Shown here one piece after another: positions 31,589 through 39,687 of a stretch of DNA of 64,000 nucleotides. The DNA is taken from positions 868,001-932,000 of the forward strand of contig NZ_BAABGX010000002.1 of assembly GCF_039541795.1 (NCBI RefSeq), given 5' to 3'. The notes under the pieces are model-generated. The model was not told the origin of the DNA and ran no database searches. It was given only the letters and a program-made list of their open reading frames with translations. Source of the stretch: Nibribacter koreensis. GTDB lineage: Bacteria; Bacteroidota; Bacteroidia; Cytophagales; Hymenobacteraceae. Positions within the stretch are counted from its first letter, which is position 1; the number at the start of each line of letters is the position of its first letter. A program made the translations under genes and the position numbers.

Positions 31589-34105
31589 ATGAAAACCCTT
31601 TATTTCCTGGCAGCCTTTCTGTTGGCTGGCTTGGGGTTACAAGCCCAAACATCTGGGCAGCAGGCCAAAGGCAATTACCAACTGGCGGCCAAGTTCTCCC
31701 CAAAAAAATTAGAAAAAATCATCTTCACTACCAATCTGGATCCGCACTGGCTCAAGAAAACGGACCAGTTCTGGTACCAGTATGAGACCACCAACGGCAA
31801 GAACTGGTACGTGGTAGACCCGGCCACCAAAAGCAAGCGCGCCATCTTTGACCTAGATAAGTTGGCTGCCGCCATCACGGTGATTGTCAAAGACCCGTTT
31901 GACGCCCAGCATTTGCCTATTGAGAACCTCAAGTTCACCGAGGACGAGAAAAGCGTGCAGTTTGAGGTGAAGAGCTCTGTGGACGTGGTCAAGAAAGACC
32001 GCCTAGACAAAAAAGCCGCCGACTCTCTGGAGAAAAAAACCCACTACTTCCAGTACAACCTGGCCACGCGTCAGCTCACAGAGTTGAAAGACTATGAGAA
32101 GCCGAAGCGCAAGCCTATGTGGGCCTCTATCTCCCCGGATCAGAAGTTCATCATCTTTGCCAAGAACTTTAACCTTTATTGGATGGACAAGGCCAACTAT
32201 GAGAAGGCTTTGAAAAACGAGAAGGACTCTACCATTGTGGAGCATCAATTGACCAAAGACGGCGTGGAGTTCTACAGCTACGGCGGCGACGGCAACGGTG
32301 AGACCAACGTGGAGAAGGAGAAAAACCAAAAGAACCGCAAGCCTACGTTTGTATTGTGGTCTCCAGATTCAAAACACTTCATGCTGACCCGCACAGATTC
32401 CCGCAAGGTGAAGGACCTGTGGGTAATCCATAACACGGCGGCAGGCCGTCCGGCGTTGGAGACCTACAAGTACCAGATGCCGGGTGAGAAAGAAGCGCCT
32501 ATCAGAGAGATGGTGTTGTTCAACTTCGCAGAGAAGACTCACAAGAAGATTAACACTGCCGCTTTCAAAGACCAGGAACTGTCTGTGTGGCCAGCCCCGG
32601 CTAAGCAAAGCTCCCGTGATGACGAGTTCCGTCCTAACGTATGGCACGGCACGGCCAACAAGGTATATTTTACCCGCACCAGCCGTGACTTGAAAAAGAT
32701 TGACATTTGCGTACTGGACATTCCATCTGGCACCGTGAAGCCTTTGATTGAAGAGCGTTTCAATACCTATGTAGAAGTTTCTAGAATTGGCTTAGTGAAT
32801 GGCGGCAATGAGATGATTCATTGGTCTGAGCGTGATGGCTGGGGCCATTTCTACCTACATGATGCCAATGGCAAGCTCAAGAACCAGATTACCTCAGGCC
32901 CTTTCCACACCGAGGAACTGGTAGCCATTGATGAGAAAGCCCGTGTGCTATACTTCTCAGCCAACGGCCATGAAGCCAAGGAAGATCCGTACTTCATGCA
33001 CCTATACCGCATCAACTTTGACGGTTCTGGCCTTAAGCTTCTGAACAAAGGCGATTTTGACCACAACATGAGCATGAGCGACAGCCGCCGTTACTTTGTA
33101 GACAATTTCTCTAGAGTGAACACCGTACCGGCAGCCGCTTTGTATGACAGCAACGGCAAGAAAGTAATGGACCTGGAGAAATCTGACTTTTCCCGCTTGA
33201 TGACCACGGGCTACAAATTCCCGGAGCCATTCAAAGTAAAGGCAGACGATGGCATCACGGATCTGTATGGTGTTATGTACAAGCCGTATGACTTTGACTC
33301 TACCAAACAATACCCTATCATCCAGTACATCTACCCTGGTCCGCAGACCGAGGCCGTGAACAAGGCCTTTAGCCGGGGCATGGACCGTGTGGACCGTTTG
33401 GCACAACTAGGTTTCATTGTGATTACCGTGGGTAACCGTGGCGGTCACCCGGCCCGTTCTAAATGGTACCACACCTACGGCTACGGCAACCTGCGTGACT
33501 ACGGCTTGGCCGACAAGAAAGCCGCCGTAGAGCAATTGGCAGACCGCTACTCATTCATTGACGCCAACCGCGTGGGCATTACCGGTCACTCTGGTGGTGG
33601 TTTTATGTCTACCGCTGCCATGCTGGTGTACCCAGACTTCTTCAAAGTAGCCGTTTCGGGTGCGGGTAATCATGAGAACAACATCTACAACCGTTGGTGG
33701 TCTGAGAAACACCATGGCGTGAAAGAGGTGATTACCGCCAAAGGGGACACTACTTTCCAATACTCCATTGACAAGAACCCAGACCTGGCCAAAAACCTGA
33801 AGGGCCGCCTGTTGTTGACTCACGGCGACGTAGACAACAATGTGCACCCGGCCAACACCATCAGAATGGCCAACGCCTTGATGAAAGCCAACAAGCGCTT
33901 TGACCTGGTGATGATGCCCGGCCAACGCCATGGCTACGGTGACATGACTGAGTATTCTTTCTGGATGACGGCTGACTATTTCACCAAATACTTACTAGGT
34001 GACTTCTCTCAGACGGTTGACATGACCGAGATGAACCGCGACATGGAGCAGAACAATAAGGCTGGAGCCGGCGCGCGCAGAGCCACGCCAGAAGACGAGG
34101 AATAA
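31589..34105 (+). CDS. Secreted S9 family peptidase (DPP IV-like)
   Basis: The 838-residue protein has a signal peptide (MKTLYFLAAFLLAGLGLQAQ), a beta-propeller region (about 50-560) and a C-terminal alpha/beta hydrolase domain. The nucleophile is S668 in GITGHSGGGFMS, the aspartate is D749 in HGDVDNNVHP, and the histidine is H781 in PGQRHGYGD. This catalytic order and size fit dipeptidyl peptidase IV and prolyl oligopeptidase relatives that trim peptides in the periplasm or outside. The C-terminal NNKAGAGARRATPEDEE is a free acidic tail. Confidence 0.92.
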   Translation: MKTLYFLAAFLLAGLGLQAQTSGQQAKGNYQLAAKFSPKKLEKIIFTTNLDPHWLKKTDQFWYQYETTNGKNWYVVDPATKSKRAIFDLDKLAAAITVIVKDPFDAQHLPIENLKFTEDEKSVQFEVKSSVDVVKKDRLDKKAADSLEKKTHYFQYNLATRQLTELKDYEKPKRKPMWASISPDQKFIIFAKNFNLYWMDKANYEKALKNEKDSTIVEHQLTKDGVEFYSYGGDGNGETNVEKEKNQKNRKPTFVLWSPDSKHFMLTRTDSRKVKDLWVIHNTAAGRPALETYKYQMPGEKEAPIREMVLFNFAEKTHKKINTAAFKDQELSVWPAPAKQSSRDDEFRPNVWHGTANKVYFTRTSRDLKKIDICVLDIPSGTVKPLIEERFNTYVEVSRIGLVNGGNEMIHWSERDGWGHFYLHDANGKLKNQITSGPFHTEELVAIDEKARVLYFSANGHEAKEDPYFMHLYRINFDGSGLKLLNKGDFDHNMSMSDSRRYFVDNFSRVNTVPAAALYDSNGKKVMDLEKSDFSRLMTTGYKFPEPFKVKADDGITDLYGVMYKPYDFDSTKQYPIIQYIYPGPQTEAVNKAFSRGMDRVDRLAQLGFIVITVGNRGGHPARSKWYHTYGYGNLRDYGLADKKAAVEQLADRYSFIDANRVGITGHSGGGFMSTAAMLVYPDFFKVAVSGAGNHENNIYNRWWSEKHHGVKEVITAKGDTTFQYSIDKNPDLAKNLKGRLLLTHGDVDNNVHPANTIRMANALMKANKRFDLVMMPGQRHGYGDMTEYSFWMTADYFTKYLLGDFSQTVDMTEMNRDMEQNNKAGAGARRATPEDEE

Positions 34106-34126
34106 TCTACCTTCCCTTCTCATCAT

Positions 34127-34160
34127 AAAAGCCAGTAGCCGTCAAACGCTACTGGCTTTT
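34127..34160 (+). terminator. Terminator of the S9 peptidase gene
   Basis: AAAAGCCAGTAGC and GCTACTGGCTTTT pair perfectly around an 8-base loop and are followed by TGCTTTTAAT. Confidence 0.88.
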
Positions 34161-34218
34161 TGCTTTTAATCTACCCAGTCGCCAGAAATGCGTATGCAAC
34201 AGGAAATACCCCTGGCCT

Positions 34219-34821
34219 ATGAAAAAGCTCTTCTCTAGTATTTGCCTTGTGCTTCTATTTGGATGTTTCTCCTGCTCCAGAGACAACAACACCCAGTATG
34301 AGTCAGTGCCAGTGGTAGAATCTGAGAACCAGGTGTTAGGCATCTCCTCCAAGGCCAGGTACCAAGCGTTTATGGCTAAGTTGCCGGTATTGCCACTGCC
34401 CTTCACGGCCAAATGCGGATTCAAATATGAAGAAGCCAAAGACCCCGACTCTACCATGATTGGCAAGTATGTGAAAGAGTTTGAGAAGGTCTACAAGAAG
34501 ATACAGGTAAGTCCTAACGTAGAAGCTCTGCTAGCCATCTACCCCACCGATGACCTCCTGCCCCGCCTCAGAACCTTTGACCACCAGGGCGCCGTGCTAG
34601 ACGAGCAAGACCTCAAGTTCAACCCATGCGGCGAAGAACCGGGTTTTCAGCACAGTGAACAGCTCACCATCCAGAAAGATTTGACTATTGTTATTCTTTA
34701 CAGCACCGCCCGCTGGGAGTTTGACGCCGCCTACCAGGAGATTCCCAAAACCAGAAAGCTTACCGTTACCAAGAAGACCTTTAAAGTACTGGACACCGGC
34801 GAAATCATAGAAGTCAAGTAA
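34219..34821 (+). CDS. Lipoprotein of unknown function
   Basis: The 200-residue protein has a lipoprotein signal with cysteine at about 19 (LFGCFSC). The mature region begins with SRDNNTQYESVP, contains KLPVLPLPFTAKCGFKYEEA and LLAIYPTDDLLPRLRTFDHQG, and ends with a Lys-rich strand KLTVTKKTFKVLDTGEIIEVK. Two further cysteines (KCGF, NPCGEE) could form a disulfide. No family is recognised. It lies before a short SRPBCC gene on the same strand. Confidence 0.68.
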   Translation: MKKLFSSICLVLLFGCFSCSRDNNTQYESVPVVESENQVLGISSKARYQAFMAKLPVLPLPFTAKCGFKYEEAKDPDSTMIGKYVKEFEKVYKKIQVSPNVEALLAIYPTDDLLPRLRTFDHQGAVLDEQDLKFNPCGEEPGFQHSEQLTIQKDLTIVILYSTARWEFDAAYQEIPKTRKLTVTKKTFKVLDTGEIIEVK

Positions 34822-34838
34822 GACCTGATTTTTGTCCG

Positions 34839-34846
34839 TACTTTTG
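34839..34846 (+). promoter_or_regulatory. -7 promoter element for the SRPBCC gene
   Basis: TACTTTTG matches TAnnTTTG, 25 bases before the ATG at 34871. Confidence 0.4.
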
Positions 34847-34870
34847 CCATTCGCGCTAGTCAACCTGAAT

Positions 34871-35251
34871 ATGAAAGAATTCAAGAAATACTTCATCGTG
34901 CCCGCCTCGCCAGAAGAGGTCTACGAAGCCCTCACCAACCCCACCGTCCTAGAAACCTGGACCGGCGACCCCGTGGAAATGTCCACCACCCCCGGCTCAG
35001 AGTTCTCCCTTTGGGAAGGAAGCATTGTGGGCAAGAATCTGGAGTTTGAAGCAAACCGCAAGATTGTGCAGCAGTGGTATTTTGGCGAGCAGGAAGAACC
35101 ATCCATTGTCACCATCAAAACCCACGCCCACAAACTAGGCACCTCGCTGGAAGTAAAACAGACCAACATCCCGGATGAGGACTACGAAGACCTAGTAGAA
35201 GGCTGGGAAGAAAGCTACGTGGGCAACCTCATTGCTTTTTTTGAAGGATAA
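34871..35251 (+). CDS. SRPBCC/AHSA1-like START-domain protein
   Basis: The ATG at 34871 gives 126 residues; an upstream ATG at 34832 would add an unlikely leader and overlap the promoter. The sequence KKYFIVPASPEEVYEALTNPTVLETWTGDPVEMSTTPGSEFSLWEGSIVG fits the helix-grip fold of the AHSA1/SRPBCC superfamily, which binds hydrophobic ligands or, in AHSA1, Hsp90. It ends WEESYVGNLIAFFEG. Cytosolic, ligand unknown. Confidence 0.83.
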   Translation: MKEFKKYFIVPASPEEVYEALTNPTVLETWTGDPVEMSTTPGSEFSLWEGSIVGKNLEFEANRKIVQQWYFGEQEEPSIVTIKTHAHKLGTSLEVKQTNIPDEDYEDLVEGWEESYVGNLIAFFEG

Positions 35252-35259
35252 TTTCTTTA

Positions 35260-35311
35260 GTCCCGAGTCGCGAGTTTTGAGTCCCGAGTCGCGAGTTTTG
35301 AGTCTCGAGTC
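35260..35311. repeat. 21-base tandem repeat, 2.5 copies
   Basis: Two identical 21-base units (GTCCCGAGTCGCGAGTTTTG followed by A) and a partial third with one change (GTCTCGAGTC). Confidence 0.92.
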
Positions 35312-35326
35312 ATTTTTAGCAAATAC

Positions 35327-35364
35327 CGTTTTTGGCCTATTTCCTAGGAAACAGGCCAAAAACG
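35327..35364. repeat. Family A palindrome, copy 17
   Basis: AATAC and GTATT flanks extend the palindrome to 48 bases (35322-35369). The centre is CCTAGG. It lies between convergent genes. Confidence 0.92.
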
Positions 35365-35407
35365 GTATTATTGTTTAAATGCTTACCATCCATTCCCCTT
35401 CCAATCC

Positions 35408-35445
35408 TTCCCCCATTTGTCATCCTGAAAGGACCTTGTGGGCAA
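35408..35445 (+). repeat. Repeat shared with 27.9 kb
   Basis: TTGTCATCCTGAAAGGACC followed by TTGTGGGCAAGTTA has the same ends as the inverted relative at 27897-27952. Confidence 0.6.
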
Positions 35446-35494
35446 GTTATATCAGCGTTTCATCAAAGCTGACACCGCTTAACATACATTATCT

Positions 35495-35533
35495 GTGTAG
35501 AGACAATGGCACGGCATTGTCTTTCGCGCATTG
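35495..35533 (+). repeat. Repeat shared with 62.9 kb
   Basis: GTGTAGAGACAATGGCACGG and the following CATTGTCTTTCGCGCATTG match 62945-62994 (TGTAGAGACCAGGCACTGCC). It contains the imperfect hairpin GACAATGGCACGGCATTGTC. Confidence 0.65.
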
Positions 35534-35557
35534 CTTTCTTCTACCAGTTTAATCAGT

Positions 35558-35594
35558 TGATGTAAACACCCCTCTCCGCTCCCCTCAAGGGGAG
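35558..35594 (+). repeat. Repeat shared with 44.0 kb (CCCCTCAAGGGG hairpin)
   Basis: TGTAAACACCCCTCTCCGCT precedes CCCCTCAAGGGGAG. An inverted relative lies at 43971-44012. Confidence 0.65.
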
Positions 35595-35629
35595 AACTTG
35601 ACTATAGACGCCTTATATGAGCACTACTT

Positions 35630-36205
35630 TCAGAAAAAACGATACACCTGTGAAGGGGTAATCACCGCATCTAAAGTTAAATCCAGAGGGTGTACGTCTT
35701 CAATCTGGAGGATGGGCGGCTCCAGAGACAAACCTTGCTTTTGGCTTGATTTGGGTAAAAGAGCCAGAAAACGGTCATAGAAGCCTTTGCCATAGCCCAC
35801 GCGGTGGCCTTGCAAGTCAAAGGCCAACAGCGGCACCAGCACCAAGTCAATCTCCGCTTCTGTTATCTGTTGCGCCTGCACCGGCTCGGGGATTCCCCAT
35901 TTATTGACAAGCAGCTGGGTGGAAGGCGTAAGCAAATAATGCGTCATGCTGCAGTCCTCCAGATGCGAGACAGACGTGGCCACCCGCACCTCCGGAAACT
36001 CAGCCCACAGCCTATGGATGATGTGCCAAGTATTAATTTCCCGGTGCTGTTGGATAGGCAGAAACACGTGCACCGTCTGACCGGCGCGCGGGGCAAAGGC
36101 CTCGAAAAACCGGTCGGCCAGCTGCTGACTGAGCTCCTCCACTTCGGCCTTAGAGAGACTGCGGCGCTTGGTGAGGTAGGCTTTCCTGAGTTCGGCCTTT
36201 AGCAT
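35630..36205 (-). CDS. 5-formyltetrahydrofolate cyclo-ligase
   Basis: The 191-residue enzyme converts 5-formyltetrahydrofolate to methenyl-tetrahydrofolate using ATP. Visible features are the N-terminal LRKAYLTKRRSLS with the substrate-binding arginines, HVFLPIQQHREINTW, DLVLVPLLAFDLQGHRVGYGKGFYDRFL, the strongest family signature, and the end LDAVITPSQVYRF. It follows bshC by 3 bases on the same strand, so the two are probably cotranscribed. Cytosolic. Confidence 0.92.
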   Translation of the reverse strand: MLKAELRKAYLTKRRSLSKAEVEELSQQLADRFFEAFAPRAGQTVHVFLPIQQHREINTWHIIHRLWAEFPEVRVATSVSHLEDCSMTHYLLTPSTQLLVNKWGIPEPVQAQQITEAEIDLVLVPLLAFDLQGHRVGYGKGFYDRFLALLPKSSQKQGLSLEPPILQIEDVHPLDLTLDAVITPSQVYRFF

Positions 36206-36208
36206 GGT

Positions 36209-37768
36209 TTAGTCTTCTTGCAATACGGTGAACTGATGTCCGAATGGTTGGAACGCCTCTACCAAATGCTGGATGAAGTCTGGGTTGTTGGTCTGGTACG
36301 ACAGCAGATTGTCCACGCGCTCCTGTAGCACACCCGTTGGGAAGAGTTTTTCTTTGAGGTTGGCCAGCTGGTTGTAGGCGGTGTCGTTTTTGTTCTCAAT
36401 GGCCTTGTTCAGCTTCTTCTCCAGCATCTGCAGGCTCTGGCTGGCCTTCTGCGCCTCGGCGCCGACGGCTTTCACCAGCGTGGGATCAATGCTTTGGGCC
36501 AGTTCTTCTACCTGCTTGTAGGCGGTTTCCAACGCGTGGCGCTGGGCTTCCAGGCTTAGTTCTTCCTGATTCAACAATTCGGCCAGGCGCTTCTTCAACT
36601 CAGGCATTTCCCTGAACATCTCCAAAGGCGTAAGCCCTAGCTTCTCCAAACGCTGGGCGTTGGGCTTGGTCAGGTACATGGCCGAGTTGCGTAACATCAC
36701 CGCCGGGAACGGAACCTGAAACGCCTCAAAAATCCCTTTCAACTGAAACCAGTACGCCACTTCGGCGCCGCCGCCAATGTAGGCTAGGTTGGGCAGCACC
36801 ATTTCCTGATACAAAGGCCGCAACACCACGTTCGGGCTGAAGCGCTCTGGATGCTCTTGCAGGTGTTGCAAGATTTCTGCCTCGGTGAAAACCAAAGGAG
36901 TGTTCAAGACTTTATAATGACCGTCTTCCTGCACAATGCGTTCGCGCAGTTGGTTATCCAGGTAGAACAGGTTAATCTCACGGGTCATGACCTGCGGCTT
37001 GTAGCCTTGGGCTTGCAGAGCCTCATTGGTGCGGGTGATGGCTTTATAGGAGGCCTGCTCCGTCAGTTCTTTCTGCGCTGCGGAGATAAACAGTCTCTTA
37101 AGGGCAGGGCTGTCGCCGTCTACGCAGACCACGCCGTACACCCCAAACAGGCCAGTGACAATCTTGCGGGTAGCCTCGGCCAGGGTGGTGCTGTTGGTAT
37201 AGGCTTCCTCAAACAGTTCGTACTGCTCTGGCAGGGCGTCCAAGATTTCATTCAGGCCATCGGTGGCAAACCGACCCACGGCGCCTTTCTCCTCGCTCTC
37301 CCAGGTATACGTCTTCCCGAAGAGCGTGAAATGGTTCACCTCGGCAAAATCATGGTCCTCGGTAGCCATCCAGTACACCGGCACAAACGTCTGGTCTGGG
37401 TAGGCTTGCTGCAGGGCTCGGGCGGCAGTGATGGCCGTCACAATCTTGTAGATGAAGTACAGCGGACCGGTGAAGATGTTGAGCTGATGGCCGGTGGTGA
37501 TGGTAAAGGCCTGCTCCTGGCTTAGCGCCGAGATGTTGGCCTGCACCGCCTCTGGCACCTCTACGCCTTGGTACTGGCGCTGTAGTTCCTCTACCAGAAC
37601 CTGGCGCTGGGCGGCTGGGTACTGGCGCTCTTCCATAATCTTGGAGAAGGCAGACACCTCTGGAAAATGTTGGTAGAAGGGCTGGAGCTTGGCATCTCTG
37701 TTGAGATAATCCACAACCAATTTAGAGAAGGCACCGGTGGCGCTATAGTCAATACAGGAAACTTTCAT
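36209..37768 (-). CDS. bshC: Bacillithiol synthase BshC (cysteine-adding enzyme)
   Basis: The enzyme attaches cysteine to glucosaminyl-malate in the last step of bacillithiol synthesis. The frame opens at 37807, but the start MKVSCIDYSATGAFS at 37768 matches the family N-terminus and lies downstream of the -7 element at 37805-37812, giving 519 residues. Recognisable parts are TITTGHQLNIFTGPLYFIYKIVTAI, YWMATEDHDFAEVNHF and RPLYQEMVLPNLAYIGGGAEVAYWFQLKG, followed by a long coiled coil (about 400-475). Confidence 0.93.
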   Translation of the reverse strand: MKVSCIDYSATGAFSKLVVDYLNRDAKLQPFYQHFPEVSAFSKIMEERQYPAAQRQVLVEELQRQYQGVEVPEAVQANISALSQEQAFTITTGHQLNIFTGPLYFIYKIVTAITAARALQQAYPDQTFVPVYWMATEDHDFAEVNHFTLFGKTYTWESEEKGAVGRFATDGLNEILDALPEQYELFEEAYTNSTTLAEATRKIVTGLFGVYGVVCVDGDSPALKRLFISAAQKELTEQASYKAITRTNEALQAQGYKPQVMTREINLFYLDNQLRERIVQEDGHYKVLNTPLVFTEAEILQHLQEHPERFSPNVVLRPLYQEMVLPNLAYIGGGAEVAYWFQLKGIFEAFQVPFPAVMLRNSAMYLTKPNAQRLEKLGLTPLEMFREMPELKKRLAELLNQEELSLEAQRHALETAYKQVEELAQSIDPTLVKAVGAEAQKASQSLQMLEKKLNKAIENKNDTAYNQLANLKEKLFPTGVLQERVDNLLSYQTNNPDFIQHLVEAFQPFGHQFTVLQED

Positions 37769-37804
37769 ACGGGGAGCGGTCATCCTTTTATATAACCGAC
37801 GCTG

Positions 37805-37812
37805 CAAAGGTA
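37805..37812 (-). promoter_or_regulatory. -7 promoter element for bshC
   Basis: TACCTTTG on the minus strand matches TAnnTTTG and is followed by CAGCG. It excludes the upstream ATG at 37807 as the real start. Confidence 0.5.
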
Positions 37813-37930
37813 AACGCTATTTTGAGATTTGCGTTCGGTCTTGTAAGTCTGCCTCCTTAGAACTGGTTCCTTGCAGGAAACCGACAAAAAAACCTCACAA
37901 AGCACGGGGCTCTGTGAGGTTCTATACTTT

Positions 37931-37968
37931 CGTTTTCGGCCTGATTTCTGGAAACTAGGCCAAAAACG
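37931..37968. repeat. Family A palindrome, copy 18
   Basis: TTTTCGGCCTGATTTC and GAAACTAGGCCAAAAACG flank TG. It ends two bases before the rimO stop codon. Confidence 0.9.
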
Positions 37969-37970
37969 GA

Positions 37971-39332
37971 TTATTCTGAAACAGCATCTGCCGCTACTAT
38001 GTGCTTGGATTCGTGTACGCCGCTTACTACCTCGCCGTACAGGTCAAAGTCAGAAGAGTCGGTGATTTTCACGTTGGCGAAGTCTCCCAGACGCACATAG
38101 GCGCTGTCTGCGGGCACCAATACTTCATTGTCTACCTCTGGGGAGTCATACTGGGTACGGCCCACGTAGTAGCCACTCTCCTTGCGGTCAAACAGCACTT
38201 TGTAGGTGTTGCCTACTTTGGCTTCGTTCAACTCCATAGAGATGCCCTGCTGTAGTTCCATGATGGTATCGGCACGTTCTTGCTTCACCTCATCTGGCAC
38301 GTTGTCCTCCAGGCTGAAGGCGTGCGTGTTCTCCTCATGCGAGTACGTGAAGATACCCAGACGGTCAAAGCGTGACTCCTCTACCCATTGGTACATCTCC
38401 TCAAAGTCCTTCTGGGTCTCACCGGGGTGACCGGCAATCAAGGTAGTGCGTAGAGCGATGTCTGGCACGCGCTGACGGATGGTGTCTACCAGTTCCAGCG
38501 TACGACGTTTAGAGATACCGCGGCGCATGGTCTTGAGCATGTTGTCCGAGATATGCTGCAACGGCATGTCCAGGTACTTACAGATGTTGTCACGTTCTAC
38601 CATCACGTCCAGGGCATCCATCGGGAACTGGCTTGGGTAGGCATATTGCATTCTAATCCATTCAATGCCGTTCACATCTGACAAACGCTGTAGCAGTTCG
38701 GCTAGCTTGCGCTCCCCGTAATGCTGTAAGCCGTAATAGGTCAGGTCTTGGGCAATGAGAATGAGTTCTTTGGTGCCCATGTTGGCCAGACGCGTGGCTT
38801 CGCGCACCAGATCCTCCATGGGGCGGTCCATGTGCTTGCCGCGCATCAAGGGGATGGCGCAGAATGAGCAGGGACGATTACAACCTTCGGCTATTTTAAA
38901 GTAGGCGTAGTGCTTAGGCGTGGTGATTAAGCGCTCACCAATGAGTTCATGCTTGTAGTTGGCCTCTAGGGTCTTCAACAACTGCGGCAACTCCAGCGTC
39001 CCGAAGTAGGCGTCCACCTGCGGAATTTCAGTTTCCAGAGAGTCTTTGTAGCGTTGCGAAAGGCAACCGGTCACATAGAGTTTGTCAATGGCGCCGGCGT
39101 CTTTGGCGTCTGCGTAGCGCAGGATGGTGTCAATAGACTCTTGCTTGGCATTGTCAATGAAGCCGCAGGTGTTCACGATGATGATGTTGGCATCGTCTTT
39201 CTCAGAGTCATGCACTACATCAAACTCATTGGCCTGCAACTGGCCCATCAGCACCTCTGAGTCTACCAGGTTCTTGGAGCAACCCAGGGTGATAACGTTG
39301 TATTTGTCTTGTTTAAGGGATCTTACTTTCAC
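37971..39332 (-). CDS. rimO: Ribosomal protein S12 methylthiotransferase RimO
   Basis: The 453-residue radical SAM enzyme adds a methylthio group to Asp of ribosomal protein S12. The N-terminal domain holds iron-sulfur cysteines in VITLGCSKN, NTCGFI and VTGCLSQRY. The radical SAM cluster is CNRPCSFC in KIAEGCNRPCSFCAIPLMRG, and a C-terminal TRAM domain covers about 385-445. The start is GTG at 39330-39332 (MKVRSLKQDKYNVITLG). It is near ftsY, as is common in this phylum. Confidence 0.95.
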   Translation of the reverse strand: MKVRSLKQDKYNVITLGCSKNLVDSEVLMGQLQANEFDVVHDSEKDDANIIIVNTCGFIDNAKQESIDTILRYADAKDAGAIDKLYVTGCLSQRYKDSLETEIPQVDAYFGTLELPQLLKTLEANYKHELIGERLITTPKHYAYFKIAEGCNRPCSFCAIPLMRGKHMDRPMEDLVREATRLANMGTKELILIAQDLTYYGLQHYGERKLAELLQRLSDVNGIEWIRMQYAYPSQFPMDALDVMVERDNICKYLDMPLQHISDNMLKTMRRGISKRRTLELVDTIRQRVPDIALRTTLIAGHPGETQKDFEEMYQWVEESRFDRLGIFTYSHEENTHAFSLEDNVPDEVKQERADTIMELQQGISMELNEAKVGNTYKVLFDRKESGYYVGRTQYDSPEVDNEVLVPADSAYVRLGDFANVKITDSSDFDLYGEVVSGVHESKHIVAADAVSE

Positions 39333-39473
39333 GTGCCTTCTACTTTAGCCTGTCTTTGATGGAAGGGCAACAACCAAACAGGCTCTTTTGGTTTAGTCTG
39401 CGCCCAATTAAATGGAATTGCGATGTTCTTTTTATACTGAAAGGATAGTCAATATCCTCAATTTCTTCTCTGG

Positions 39474-39616
39474 TTCAAGTTTTCAACTTGGACTTATTAT
39501 GGCCGTAAGTTTCCAACTGGCGTGAGGTGCAAGCCTCAAAAATGCGTTCTTTGGGCCTTCCTTAATCCGCAAGTTAAAAACTTGCTACATGAATGACTCC
39601 AAGTTGAAAACTTGAA
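39474..39616. repeat. Family B-like repeat with 18-base terminal inverted repeats
   Basis: TTCAAGTTTTCAACTTGG (39474-39491) is the exact complement of CCAAGTTGAAAACTTGAA (39599-39616). Inside are CCGCAAGTTAAAAACTTGC and TGAATGACT, also found beside the RAYT repeats at 58440-58450. Confidence 0.65.
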
Positions 39617-39647
39617 GTAGGACTGGCGTAATTGAAGCAGAAACTGC

Positions 39648-39685
39648 CGTTTTCGGCCTCTTTTCTGGAAAACAGCCTAAAAACG
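39648..39685. repeat. Family A palindrome, copy 19
   Basis: GTTTTCGGCCTCTTTTC and GAAAACAGCCTAAAAAC, with GC on both flanks. It ends just before the ftsY stop codon. Confidence 0.92.
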
Positions 39686-39687
39686 GC

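Larger units (their letters stand above)
35252..35629. other. Repeat island between convergent genes
   Basis: The 378-base spacer holds a 21-base tandem repeat, family A copy 17 and three repeats shared with other spacers (35408-35445, 35495-35533, 35558-35594). No gene is credible. Confidence 0.8.
39333..39687. other. Spacer with family B-like inverted repeats
   Basis: The 355-base spacer between rimO and ftsY holds an 18-base inverted repeat pair around 107 bases (39474-39616) and family A copy 19. No gene is visible. Confidence 0.75.
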
